A DNA stretch of 16,584 bases, from positions 1 to 16,584 of the forward strand of contig NZ_JAKDJU010000064.1 in the NCBI RefSeq assembly GCF_030453725.1. The letters run 5' to 3'. Source of the stretch: Brevibacterium picturae. Its GTDB lineage: Bacteria > Actinomycetota > Actinomycetes > Actinomycetales > Brevibacteriaceae. The notes under the pieces were generated by a model. That model made no database searches and was not told where the DNA came from. It worked only from the letters and a program-made list of their open reading frames with translations. Shown one piece after another: positions 7,187-14,654 of the stretch. A program made the position numbers and the translations under genes. Numbering within the stretch: the stretch's first letter is position 1; the number at the start of each line of letters is the position of its first letter.

Positions 7187-7237
7187 CGGCGCGGATCGAC
7201 AGCGTTTTCACGGGGTTTGCACTGTTGATCCGCGCCG
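7187..7237 (+). promoter_or_regulatory. Long inverted repeat / hairpin between aceA and aceB
   Basis: CGGCGCGGATC (7187-7197) and GATCCGCGCCG (7227-7237) are perfect 11-bp inverted arms. With one G-U pair and ACAG/CTGT they extend to a 16-pair stem over a 19-base loop (7203-7221). The loop contains TTTGCA (7216-7221), the core of a RamB-type site. No T tract follows. It could be an operator, an attenuator upstream of aceB, or a processing hairpin between the two messages. Confidence 0.55.
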
Positions 7238-7300
7238 GCACACCGGCACACAACACAACCAATCACAACCTCGGCGACACCAGCACCACCACCGCAATCC

Positions 7301-7330
7301 ACATCAGCAGCACACATCAGCAGCACACAT
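7301..7330 (+). repeat. 13-bp tandem repeat in the aceB leader
   Basis: ACATCAGCAGCAC occurs at 7301-7313 and 7314-7326, followed by a third ACAT. It lies in a CA-rich, G-poor stretch (about 7238-7335) that would give an unstructured leader before the aceB ribosome site GAGGAGAAG (7341-7349). Confidence 0.85.
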
Positions 7331-7353
7331 TCCGACGGGTGAGGAGAAGCCCC

Positions 7354-8958
7354 ATGTCTCACATCACGATCAACGCCCCCATCGAACCCGGCTTCGACAC
7401 AATCCTCTCGGAGTCCGCCCTCAACTTCATCGCGGCACTCCACGATCGCTTCAGCGACCGCCTGGGCAAGCTGCTGGGAGTCCGCGGACGTCAGGCACAG
7501 AGCATCCGGAACGGCACGTTCCCGAGGTTCACCCCCGACACCGCAGGAATCCGGGCCGACACCAGCTGGAAGGTCGCCGGCGCGACCGGAGCTCCCGGCC
7601 TCGAGGACCGACGCGTCGAGCTGACCGGCCCCGTCTCCGAACCTGAAGTCATTGCGGCGCTGAACTCTCATGCGTTGGTTTGGCTCGCCGACCTCGAAGA
7701 CGCCACCAGCCCGACCTGGGCCAATGTCATCGGCGGACAGCTCAACCTGTTCAACGCCATCCGCGGCAACCTGCCGGGCGTGAACAACCGTGTCCAGCCC
7801 ACGATCGGCCTTCGCCCCCGCGGCTGGCACCTTCCCGAGAAACACCTGATCCACGTCGATGACCAGGGCCGCGAAACAGAGACCTCGGGCGCCATGGTCG
7901 ACTTCGGCCTCTACTTCTTCCACAATGTCCGCCGGCTCATCGACAACGGCTCGGGACCGTACTTCTACCTGCCGAAGCTCGAGTCCTTCCGCGAAGCACG
8001 ACTGTGGAACGAGATCTTCGTCTTCGCCCAGGACTACATGGGCATCCCGCAGGGAACCATCCGGGCCACGGCTCACATCGAGACGATCACCGCCGTGTTC
8101 CAGATGGAAGAGATCCTCTGGGAGCTGCGCGACCACTGTGCCGGTCTCAACGCGGCAGGCTGGGACTACCTGTTCTCGCTCGTGAAGAACTTCCGGAACT
8201 CCTCGAAGTGGGTGCTGCCGGATCGCGAGCACCTGACGATGGGACTGCCGCTGCTGCAGGCATTCGCCGACCGGCTCGTCTCGACCTGCCACCGCCGTGG
8301 AGCGCACGCGATCGGCACCATGAGCAACCTGATGACCACGCACCCGGATCGGGAGTTCGTCGCCTCGGAGATTGCGCTGATGCGCGAAGACAAGGCTCGC
8401 GAAGCCTCACGCGGCTTCGACGGCACCTGGGTGGCCGAGCCCGGACTGGTCGACGATGCGCTGGAGGTCTTCGATGCGGCACTCGGTGACAAGCCGAATC
8501 AGCTCGACAACCGCCGGGTCGATGCCCACGCCTGCGCCGAGCATATGCTCGACGTGTCAGGACTCGACACCACCGTCACCGAGGCGGGAGTTCGCCTGAA
8601 CATCCGCGTGGCCATCGGCTACATGAACGCGTGGTTGGGCGGCAACGGCAACGTGGCACTCGAGAACCTGCTCGAGGACGCCTCGACCGCTGAGATCTCC
8701 CGGTCCCAGATCTGGCAGTGGATCCGTCACTCGGTGACCCTGGACAACGGAAAGCAGCTGACCCGCAACCTGGTGGAGCGGTACATGGGTGAGGAGCTGG
8801 CAGTCATCGAGCGTCACCCTGCCGATCACTACACCGAGGCGGTCGAGATCTTCCGCAAGAGTGCACTCGAAGAGGACTTCCCCGAATTCCTCACGATGCC
8901 CGCCTACAGCGACCACCTGGTCGACCGGGTGTCGAAGGGCACCGTATACGCGGCCTGA
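7354..8958 (+). CDS. aceB: Malate synthase A
   Basis: A 534-residue enzyme, typical of the A form. It condenses glyoxylate with acetyl-CoA to malate, completing the glyoxylate shunt. Blocks seen are RPRGWHL (154-160), HIETITAVFQMEEI (241-254), the family signature DHCAGLNAAGWDYLFS (260-275) and LLEDASTAEISRSQIWQW (439-456). R156, E243, D271 and D442 probably correspond to the E. coli catalytic Arg, Glu and Asp residues. Two conserved segments differ from what I remember of the family: GGMAA is GTMSN (321-325), and DGTWVAHP is DGTWVAEP (356-363). ATG 7354 follows GAGGAGAAG by four bases; extending upstream would add 43 residues of CA-rich leader with no resemblance. It follows aceA and ends at a strong terminator. 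Confidence 0.95.
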   Translation: MSHITINAPIEPGFDTILSESALNFIAALHDRFSDRLGKLLGVRGRQAQSIRNGTFPRFTPDTAGIRADTSWKVAGATGAPGLEDRRVELTGPVSEPEVIAALNSHALVWLADLEDATSPTWANVIGGQLNLFNAIRGNLPGVNNRVQPTIGLRPRGWHLPEKHLIHVDDQGRETETSGAMVDFGLYFFHNVRRLIDNGSGPYFYLPKLESFREARLWNEIFVFAQDYMGIPQGTIRATAHIETITAVFQMEEILWELRDHCAGLNAAGWDYLFSLVKNFRNSSKWVLPDREHLTMGLPLLQAFADRLVSTCHRRGAHAIGTMSNLMTTHPDREFVASEIALMREDKAREASRGFDGTWVAEPGLVDDALEVFDAALGDKPNQLDNRRVDAHACAEHMLDVSGLDTTVTEAGVRLNIRVAIGYMNAWLGGNGNVALENLLEDASTAEISRSQIWQWIRHSVTLDNGKQLTRNLVERYMGEELAVIERHPADHYTEAVEIFRKSALEEDFPEFLTMPAYSDHLVDRVSKGTVYAA

Positions 8959-8967
8959 TCTCATCCG

Positions 8968-9003
8968 CCGGCACTACCAGACCCACCGGCGCTATCAGCC
9001 CCA
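8968..9003 (+). repeat. Degenerate 18-bp tandem pair after the aceB stop
   Basis: Positions 8968-8985 and 8986-9003 match at 15 of 18 bases, both beginning CCGGC. A partial third unit (TCGGCTACCC) runs into the terminator. They start nine bases after the aceB stop codon. Confidence 0.7.
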
Positions 9004-9010
9004 TCGGCTA

Positions 9011-9070
9011 CCCGAATGTCGGGCAGCAACCACTCGACAGGTTGCTATCCGACATTCGGGTTTCTCTATT
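9011..9070 (+). terminator. Intrinsic terminator of aceB
   Basis: CCCGAATGTCGG (9011-9022) pairs perfectly with CCGACATTCGGG (9049-9060). A second internal stem GCAACC/GGTTGC stacks inside, and the hairpin is followed by the T-rich TTTCTCTATT. On the minus strand no T run follows, so it serves aceB rather than the convergent DinB-like gene, which stops at 9076. Confidence 0.85.
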
Positions 9071-9075
9071 CCGGC

Positions 9076-9672
9076 TCAGCTCCACTCCTCGGGTGGCCAG
9101 GGCTGGCCGTCGGCCTGGGCGTTGAGCTGATAGGCGATCGATCCGTCGATGGATTCGCGGATGATGTCCGCGTGCCCGGCGTGGCGAGCGATCTCGGTAT
9201 TGAGATGGCACAGGATCCAGCGGACGTTCATGACGAAGTCCTTGGGCATCCACGGATTGCCGGGCGTCGGCACCACGGTCCCCAGGTCGATTCCGTTGTC
9301 CGCGACGGACTGACGGGCCACGTCGATCTCGGTCATGCTCTTCTCGAAGATCGCAATCACCTCGGCGATATCGAGGTCGGGGAGACCGGATCCGTCGAAC
9401 ATTCCGTTGAGGCCGAGTCCGTCATTGATCGTCGGATACTCCTCCTCATCGATGTGGCGGGTCGGCTCCTTCACCTGCTGCAGCCAGCCGTTGATGACCT
9501 GCGCCGCATGGGCCACCAGGCCGGAGATGCTCAGTGAGCTGGCCGTCGGGGTGCTGCGGGCCTGGTCATCGGTGAGCCCCAGCGCGGTGAGCTTGAGCTG
9601 CGTACACTGCTGTTCGAGGAAGGAGAACAGGGCGTCCGGTTCGGTCGTGACGGAAGGTGCGAAGAATGGCAT
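9076..9672 (-). CDS. DinB-like (DUF664) four-helix protein
   Basis: A 198-residue protein of the DinB/DUF664 superfamily, metal-binding four-helix bundles whose members include mycothiol- and bacillithiol-dependent transferases and many of unknown role. H55 in GLVAHAAQV, H156 in ILCHLNTE and the motif IARHAGHADIIRE (161-173) with H164 and H167 are the probable metal-binding and conserved positions. PWPPEEW closes the protein. ATG 9672 was chosen because GGAGAG precedes it and MPFFAPSV starts the conserved domain; upstream codons have no family resemblance. It is divergent from a WYL-type regulator, which probably controls it. The actual substrate cannot be deduced. Confidence 0.78.
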   Translation of the reverse strand: MPFFAPSVTTEPDALFSFLEQQCTQLKLTALGLTDDQARSTPTASSLSISGLVAHAAQVINGWLQQVKEPTRHIDEEEYPTINDGLGLNGMFDGSGLPDLDIAEVIAIFEKSMTEIDVARQSVADNGIDLGTVVPTPGNPWMPKDFVMNVRWILCHLNTEIARHAGHADIIRESIDGSIAYQLNAQADGQPWPPEEWS

Positions 9673-9696
9673 GATCTCTCCTGATCGTCTGCTGGT

Positions 9697-9758
9697 GATC
9701 CGGTGATTCGGATCCTTGATGACAGTCTCCGCTTCAATGCGGAAATATACTTGCCGCA
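9697..9758. promoter_or_regulatory. Two inverted repeats in the DinB-like/WYL divergent region
   Basis: GATCCG (9697-9702) and CGGATC (9709-9714) are perfect arms six bases apart. TGCGG (9738-9742) and CCGCA (9754-9758) are arms eleven bases apart enclosing TATACT (9746-9751), a -10-like hexamer reading toward the WYL gene. They are candidate operators for the WYL regulator on itself and its neighbour. No good -35 element is visible. Confidence 0.4.
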
Positions 9759-9805
9759 ATGAGAAGATACTCGAGCAATTTTGGACAGAGAACGGGCGGC
9801 CGTCG

Positions 9806-10780
9806 ATGAGCGCTGACTCCCGCCTGCTGTCGCTGCTGGGGATGCTCGCCTCGGGGCGGACCTACTCCGCGACCGAGCTGGCCACGTACTTCGCCGTCAC
9901 TGCGCGCTCCATCCGCCGAGACGTGATGATTCTGCGCGAGCTCGGTTACGTCATCGAATCTCTCCCCGGTGCAGGCGGCGGCTACCGGGCCCAGTCGCGA
10001 ACGGTGCTTCCCCCGCTGCAACTCGCAACCGGTGAGGCGCTGGCCACGGCTGTCGGCCTGGCACTGCTCAACGGTGCCGGGCTGGGCACGTCGAACGCCG
10101 ACTCGGCGACCGCGAAGCTGCAGCGCATGCTCCCACCGGCGATGCGCGAGACGATCGGGGACATCAGCACGGCAGTCTCCGTTCTTCCCGGTCACGAGCC
10201 CGGAGTCGACATGACGGCGGTCATGACGACCGCCTCGGCGATCGCGTCCCGGAGCATCCTGACCTTCACCCATAAGAAACGGAACTCGGCCGGCAGCTCG
10301 CGGGCGAAGCCGATGGAACGGCGGGTGGAACCTGTCCGGATGGTCGTCCTCGGCGCGCACTGGTACCTCTACGCCTGGGACCTCACCCGCAGCGATTGGC
10401 GGGTCTTCCGCCTCGACCGCATGAGCGAGGTCCACGAAACGACGTTCGCCTTCGCCGACAGGGACCACCCCGACGCCGAGGCGGCCGTGAGTTCCGCCGT
10501 CACCACCGACGCGTACCGGTACACGGTGATCCTGGATGTGGAGGCCTCCGCAGCCGAGGCAGAATCGTGGTTCCCGACGAGGACGGCGACGATCACGACG
10601 ACCGCTGACGGTGCCCGCGTCGAATTCGGCGTCGAAGACCTCAGCTGGGCGGCCGTGATCACCGCGGCGACCCCCGTGCCCTTCCGCCTCGTCGAACCGC
10701 CGGAACTGCTGACAGCGCTGGAGGAACTCGGTGAGCGAGCGACCCGTGTGAGCCGGTCCGGCACGACCCGTCCCGACTGA
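9806..10780 (+). CDS. WYL-domain transcriptional regulator (YafY type)
   Basis: A 324-residue regulator. The N-terminal winged HTH (residues 5-50) includes LATYFAVTARSIRRDVMILR, typical of DeoR/YafY-type proteins. The WYL domain follows at about 140-225, with RRVEPVRMVVLGAHWYLYAW (172-191) and VFRLDRM (200-206). A C-terminal WCX-like extension covers about 237-310. WYL domains are thought to sense nucleic acid or small ligands. ATG 9806 was chosen because RLLSLLGML begins the HTH directly after it; the Shine-Dalgarno is poor. The divergent arrangement with the DinB-like gene (133 bp) suggests local control. A Gly/Pro-rich turn, SLPGAGGGYRAQ (52-63), is normal for the family. Confidence 0.88.
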   Translation: MSADSRLLSLLGMLASGRTYSATELATYFAVTARSIRRDVMILRELGYVIESLPGAGGGYRAQSRTVLPPLQLATGEALATAVGLALLNGAGLGTSNADSATAKLQRMLPPAMRETIGDISTAVSVLPGHEPGVDMTAVMTTASAIASRSILTFTHKKRNSAGSSRAKPMERRVEPVRMVVLGAHWYLYAWDLTRSDWRVFRLDRMSEVHETTFAFADRDHPDAEAAVSSAVTTDAYRYTVILDVEASAAEAESWFPTRTATITTTADGARVEFGVEDLSWAAVITAATPVPFRLVEPPELLTALEELGERATRVSRSGTTRPD

Positions 10781-10803
10781 GCAGCGATGTGCGGCAACGG
10801 CCA

Positions 10804-10851
10804 CCCGAACCTGCAATAGCGTCGTGCAGGGCGCGCTTTTGCAGGTTGGGG
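10804..10851 (+). other. Hairpin between the WYL regulator and UspA genes with an alternative fold
   Basis: AACCTGCAA (10808-10816) pairs with TTGCAGGTT (10839-10847). It extends inward by AGCG/CGCT and outward by CCC/GGG across single mismatches. CCTGCA (10810-10815) can instead pair with a nearer TGCAGG (10825-10830), so two exclusive folds exist. No T tract follows. It may end the WYL message or act in the uspA leader. Confidence 0.5.
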
Positions 10852-10900
10852 CAGCCGGCAGCAACGATGACCGCTGGATGTCCTCACGGTGATACGGGAA

Positions 10901-10936
10901 TGAACGAATCAGAGCGGAGCTAATACACTGGTCGAT
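10901..10936 (+). promoter_or_regulatory. Possible leaderless promoter of the UspA gene
   Basis: TACACT (10924-10929) is a 4-of-6 match to the -10 consensus only seven bases before the ATG. Transcription would therefore begin at or next to the start codon. This fits the lack of a ribosome site at normal distance. The -35 region (TGAACG) is poor. Confidence 0.25.
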
Positions 10937-11326
10937 ATGACGATTCTCATTGGCTATCTTCCTGCTCCTGAGGGTGAGGCGGCTCTGCGCGCGGGTTTCG
11001 CAGAGGCCAAACTTCGGTCGAGCAATGCTGTCGTGATCAACTCCCAACGACGCGGAGCCAGTGGGACCCCGACCGAGATCGACCAGGACGTCATCGACCG
11101 CATCGTCTCCCTCGGCAAGGAATCGGACGTCGAGGTCGAGGTGCTCCAGCCCGATCACGAAGACGACCTGCCGGGAACGCTGAACGACCTCGTGGAAGAA
11201 CACGATGCCCAGCTCATCGTCATCGGCCTGCGCAAGCGCTCTGCGATCGGCAAGTTCATCCTCGGCTCGCAGGCACAGCGAATCCTGCTCGAAGCCGAAG
11301 TCCCGGTCCTCACAGCCAAGGCCTGA
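10937..11326 (+). CDS. Universal stress protein (UspA family)
   Basis: A 129-residue single-domain UspA protein, the usual size being 140-150. It starts MTILIGYLPAPEGEAAL, with the beta-1 strand and loop. It ends with the nucleotide-binding block VIGLRKRSAIGKFILGSQAQ (95-114), which fits the ATP-binding pattern, followed by RILLEAEVPVLTAK. The nucleotide-loop Asp of many members (VDGS) is replaced by YLPAPEG. It probably acts as a cytosolic ATP-binding stress protein; the partner is unknown. It is convergent with the large dehydrogenase gene (40 bp between stops) and follows the WYL gene after 156 bp. Translation probably starts at the ATG 10937 without a Shine-Dalgarno. Confidence 0.85.
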   Translation: MTILIGYLPAPEGEAALRAGFAEAKLRSSNAVVINSQRRGASGTPTEIDQDVIDRIVSLGKESDVEVEVLQPDHEDDLPGTLNDLVEEHDAQLIVIGLRKRSAIGKFILGSQAQRILLEAEVPVLTAKA

Positions 11327-11366
11327 CGCCAGGCGTGGGCCGCCTGAGCGAGTCTGAGCCTATAGC

Positions 11367-14300
11367 CTAACGTGCAGGTTCGAGTCCCCAGCCCCAGGCG
11401 AGCAGCTCCGGCAGTGACACGCCTTGGGCGTCGCTGAGGTCGGTAATCTGAGTGCGGCAGGAATAGCCATCGGCGAGGACGACTCGGGTGCGGTCACCGT
11501 CGTCGGCAGCTCCTCCTGTCCCCGCAGCTCCTCCGGCTCCGACTGCGTTCGGTGCCTGATGGCGCAGCGCTTCCTGCTCGCGCAGCGCCGGGAGCAGAGC
11601 CACCTCGGCCACGGCGACCGAGGTGTCGTAGTGGCCCTCTTCGACACCGAAGTTCCCGGCCAGACCGCAGCACCCGCCCAGGAATTGAGATGCGGCACCG
11701 GTTCTGGCCAGCAGCTCCTTGTCCGCGGCATTGCCGAAGATCGCCGTCTGGTGACAGTGCGGTTGGACGAGCGCCTCGACCCCGTGCAGCCGTGGCAGCT
11801 CGGCGCCCACGCTGAGCAGATACTGGGCGAAGGTCTGCACGCGTGGTGCAACCCGGGCCGAGGCCTCATCGGCCAAAAGCTTCTGCGAATCGTCCTTGAG
11901 CGTCGCCAGACAGGAGGGTTCGACCCCGATGATGGGCACATCCCCGGTCGCATCGAGTGCGCTGATCGTCGCGCCCAGATTCGCCTTCGCCGCATCGAGC
12001 TGACCGGTTGAGATCAGCGGCAGACCGCAGCACACGGTCTGGTCGATGACGCGCACGGTGACACCCGCACGCTCGAGCACGGCCACGGCGGCGGCGAGGA
12101 TGCGCGGCGCGAAATGATTCGACCACGAATCGGCGAACAGAATCACCTCACGGGTCTTCGACCATCGACCCGCCGACGTTGCATCCGACTGCGCGGGCCC
12201 TGACTCCGGCGTACCCGAATTCCCGGGCCCCACCTCGGCGGCGGTGCCGTCAGCGGTCTTCCACCACTTCCGAAACGTCGTCGACGCGAACTGCGGGATG
12301 GATCTGCGAACGTCGATCCCGGCCAGCTTCTTCGCCACGGTCGTCAGCCCCGGCAGGCCCGAGACCCGGTTGACCACGGGAGCCAGCGGCGTGACTACGC
12401 GCGCCAGCTGCGGCAGGAAGCCGAGCGAATAGTGCTTCATCGGGCGCAGTCTGCCCTTATAGGACTGGTAGAGGACCTCGGCCTTGTACGTGGACATGTC
12501 CGTGCCCGTGGGGCATTCGGTGCCGCAGGCCTTGCAGGACAGGCACAGGTCGAGGGCATCGGCGACCTCCGGCGACTGCCACGAGGAGTCGAGGAGGTCG
12601 CCGGACACCATCTCCTGCAGCACCCGGGCACGACCACGCGTGGAGTGCCGTTCATCGCGAGTGGCCTGGTAGGACGGGCACATGACCTCGCCACCGGCGG
12701 CGGAATCGGCGCGGCACTTGCCGATGCCGGTGCACCGATGCACGGCAGAGGCGAACCCCGCCGACTCTCCCTCATAGGCCATCGCCAAGGTGCCGGGCAG
12801 CTCTTCTCGCAAGGGCAGCTGGGTCAGTCGCAGAGACTCACTCAACGCATCCGGATCGACGATGACCCCGGGATTGAGCAGATACTGCGGGTCGAAGAGC
12901 TCCTTGACCTCCTTGAACAGGTCGATCACCGCCGGGGGATAGACGAGGCGCAGCAGCTCGGACCGGGCCCTGCCGTCGCCGTGTTCACCCGAGACCGATC
13001 CGCCGTAGCGCGCCACGAGCTTCGTCGCCGCGACCATGAATGTGCGCATCACCTCAGGGCCATCGGGATCCTCAAGCGGGAAATCGACGCGCATGTGCAG
13101 GCAGCCGTCACCGAAGTGACCATAGGGAATTCCCCACAGCCCATGCTCGGTGAGCAGATCCATGAGATCACGCAGATAGTCGCCGAGGTGGTCCACCGGA
13201 ACCGCGGAATCCTCCCATCCGGCGTGGGCGTCGCGTCCGTCCGGGGTGCGGGAGACGAGGCCGGCACCATCGGCGCGGATACCCCACACCTCGGCGGCGG
13301 CCTGGGCGCCGAGCACCGCAGAATCCACGGCGTTGGACTCCCTGATCAGGCGCTTCGTCTCCTCGACGAGCTCGGCTTCATCCTCGCCGGTGAGTTCGAC
13401 GACGAGCCAGCCAGCGCCTTCGGGCAACTGGGGGACCGCCTCGGCGCCCTTGGTGTCGATGACTCGATCGAGCATGCGCGAATCGAGGCCTTCGCAGGCC
13501 GCGACCGGGAAGTCCTTCAGCAGCGGAGCATCATGTGCGGCGGCGACCATATCCTCATATCCGAGCACCACCGCCGAGGTGTGGGTCGGATCCTTGACCA
13601 GGCGCATCTTCGCGGCCAGCACGATGCCCCAGGTGCCCTCGGTCCCGGCGAAGGCCCGGCGCAGGTCGAAGTCGTTCTCCGGCAGCAGCGATTCCAGCCC
13701 GTACCCGGAGACCTGCCGAGAGAAGGTGCCGAGGTTCGTCCGGACGGTGCCCAACTGCTGGGCAACGAGTTCGTGCAGACGCGGGAACTGCTCGGAGGAA
13801 TCGGTGTCGTCGAGGGTGACGATCGTGCCGTCGACGAGCATGACCACCAACGCGAGGATGTTGTCGCCGGTGCGACCGTAGCCCAGCGCGCGTGGCCCGC
13901 AGGCGTTGTTGCCGATCATCCCGCCGATCGTGCAGCGAGTGTGGGTGGAGGGATCCGGGCCGAAGCGCAGGCCGTGTGGCCGCGCCTGGGCCTGCAGGTG
14001 AGCGTGGATGCATCCCGCCTCGACCCAGGCGGACTGTGCGTCGGGGTCGAGCGAGAGGACCTCGTTCATGTGGCGGGAGAAGTCGAGGATGATGCCCGTG
14101 CCGATCGCATTGCCCGCGATCGAGGTGCCCGCGCCGCGACTGGTGATGGGCACGCCCAATCGGCGCGCGATCGCCAGTGTGCGCGAGACGTCGGCCTCGT
14201 CGCGCGGGAACACGATGACCTGCGGCACCAGGCGGAACAGAGAAGCATCGGTGGTGTAAGCGGCACGGTCGGTGTCATCGACGCTGAAGTCACGGACGCC

Positions 14301-14396
14301 CGAGGTTCGGAGCTCGGTCGAGAGAGCATCGGCGAGGGACATCTCTGTCTCCGCAGACTTCCGAGGTGCACTGGAGCTGTGAGCCAATGTGGTCAT
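11367..14396 (-). CDS. FAD-binding and Fe-S (YdiJ-type) 2-hydroxy-acid dehydrogenase
   Basis: A 1009-residue fusion of a GlcD-like FAD oxidase and a GlpC-like Fe-S module. The FAD domain shows PQVIVFPRDEADV (58-70), the flavin loop TSRGAGTSIAGNA (85-97), IGGMIGNNACGPRALGYGRT (157-176) and SGEHGDGRARS (469-479), then the typical FDPQYLLNPG (501-510). HxxCTGIGKC (553-560) and CLSCKACGTECPTG (618-631) bind Fe-S clusters. CCG motifs follow at CCGLPL (789-794), PHCHQ (879-883) and GGCCGLAGNFG (907-917). E. coli YdiJ has this size and domain order, and relatives oxidise D-2-hydroxyglutarate or D-lactate with membrane electron transfer. The Ala/Gly-rich linkers (715-745 and 947-966) look expanded by repeats. 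ATG 14396 lacks a Shine-Dalgarno but has CACAAT at leaderless distance. ATG 14342, preceded by GGAG, is a credible alternative giving 991 residues. Confidence 0.85.
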   Translation of the reverse strand: MTTLAHSSSAPRKSAETEMSLADALSTELRTSGVRDFSVDDTDRAAYTTDASLFRLVPQVIVFPRDEADVSRTLAIARRLGVPITSRGAGTSIAGNAIGTGIILDFSRHMNEVLSLDPDAQSAWVEAGCIHAHLQAQARPHGLRFGPDPSTHTRCTIGGMIGNNACGPRALGYGRTGDNILALVVMLVDGTIVTLDDTDSSEQFPRLHELVAQQLGTVRTNLGTFSRQVSGYGLESLLPENDFDLRRAFAGTEGTWGIVLAAKMRLVKDPTHTSAVVLGYEDMVAAAHDAPLLKDFPVAACEGLDSRMLDRVIDTKGAEAVPQLPEGAGWLVVELTGEDEAELVEETKRLIRESNAVDSAVLGAQAAAEVWGIRADGAGLVSRTPDGRDAHAGWEDSAVPVDHLGDYLRDLMDLLTEHGLWGIPYGHFGDGCLHMRVDFPLEDPDGPEVMRTFMVAATKLVARYGGSVSGEHGDGRARSELLRLVYPPAVIDLFKEVKELFDPQYLLNPGVIVDPDALSESLRLTQLPLREELPGTLAMAYEGESAGFASAVHRCTGIGKCRADSAAGGEVMCPSYQATRDERHSTRGRARVLQEMVSGDLLDSSWQSPEVADALDLCLSCKACGTECPTGTDMSTYKAEVLYQSYKGRLRPMKHYSLGFLPQLARVVTPLAPVVNRVSGLPGLTTVAKKLAGIDVRRSIPQFASTTFRKWWKTADGTAAEVGPGNSGTPESGPAQSDATSAGRWSKTREVILFADSWSNHFAPRILAAAVAVLERAGVTVRVIDQTVCCGLPLISTGQLDAAKANLGATISALDATGDVPIIGVEPSCLATLKDDSQKLLADEASARVAPRVQTFAQYLLSVGAELPRLHGVEALVQPHCHQTAIFGNAADKELLARTGAASQFLGGCCGLAGNFGVEEGHYDTSVAVAEVALLPALREQEALRHQAPNAVGAGGAAGTGGAADDGDRTRVVLADGYSCRTQITDLSDAQGVSLPELLAWGWGLEPAR
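11506..11541 (-). repeat. Imperfect 18-bp repeat in the YdiJ-type gene
   Basis: GCAGCTCCTCC recurs at 11506 and 11524 with an 18-bp period. On the coding strand it encodes the Ala/Gly-rich linker GAGGAAGTGGAAD near residue 953. It resembles the in-frame repeats of the LhgO-like and IMPase genes but is less regular. Confidence 0.6.
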
Positions 14397-14503
14397 GTCC
14401 GCATTGTGCCACTTCAGCTGCCAGTCGGATACTCCTTCAGTCGTGTGTGGGATGGTGCCCACTACGGGCGGGATGTTCCACCGGCGGGTTGCAGGATCCT
14501 CGG

Positions 14504-14523
14504 AAACGTTATTAAAACGTTAT
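14504..14523. promoter_or_regulatory. Direct repeats AAACGTTAT one helical turn apart
   Basis: AAACGTTAT occurs at 14504-14512 and 14515-14523, 11 bp apart, each containing the self-complementary AACGTT. They lie in the unusually AT-rich part (about 14500-14615) of the 258-bp gap between the divergent dehydrogenase and HTH-like genes. A related TAACGTTA is at 16506-16513 in the promoter region at the right edge. They are candidate binding sites for an unknown regulator. Confidence 0.4.
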
Positions 14524-14654
14524 ATCGAAAGGTTAAGATACTGCATCAATTTCTTTGATTCGGGAACTATTGGCTTATTTTCATAGTGGTGGTATTTAAT
14601 GGAACTACATCATTAGCTGGCATCGAGCCACAGTCGTAAGTAAGGGAAGAAACC

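Noticed and set aside
7225..7353. Upstream start for aceB at 7225
   Set aside because: It would translate the CA-rich leader and half of the hairpin; the ribosome site GAGGAGAAG and family similarity favour 7354.
11356..11374. Second DtxR-like sequence (TATAGCCTAAC)
   Set aside because: Only the core matches; both flanks fail, and it lies between the ends of two convergent genes.
11376..11395. GGTTCGAGTCCCC, resembling the T-arm of a tRNA
   Set aside because: There is no acceptor, D or anticodon arm around it, and it lies inside the C-terminal codons (GLEPAR) of the dehydrogenase on the minus strand.
12432..14558. Long open frame on the plus strand opposite the FAD/Fe-S dehydrogenase
   Set aside because: It has no recognisable domains, and its openness follows from the high GC and codon use of the real gene on the other strand. 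The same applies to long frames opposite the methyltransferase (1610-2647), aceA/aceB (6757-8343), the WYL/usp region (9734-11203), ramB (4170-4991) and IMPase (15552-16421).
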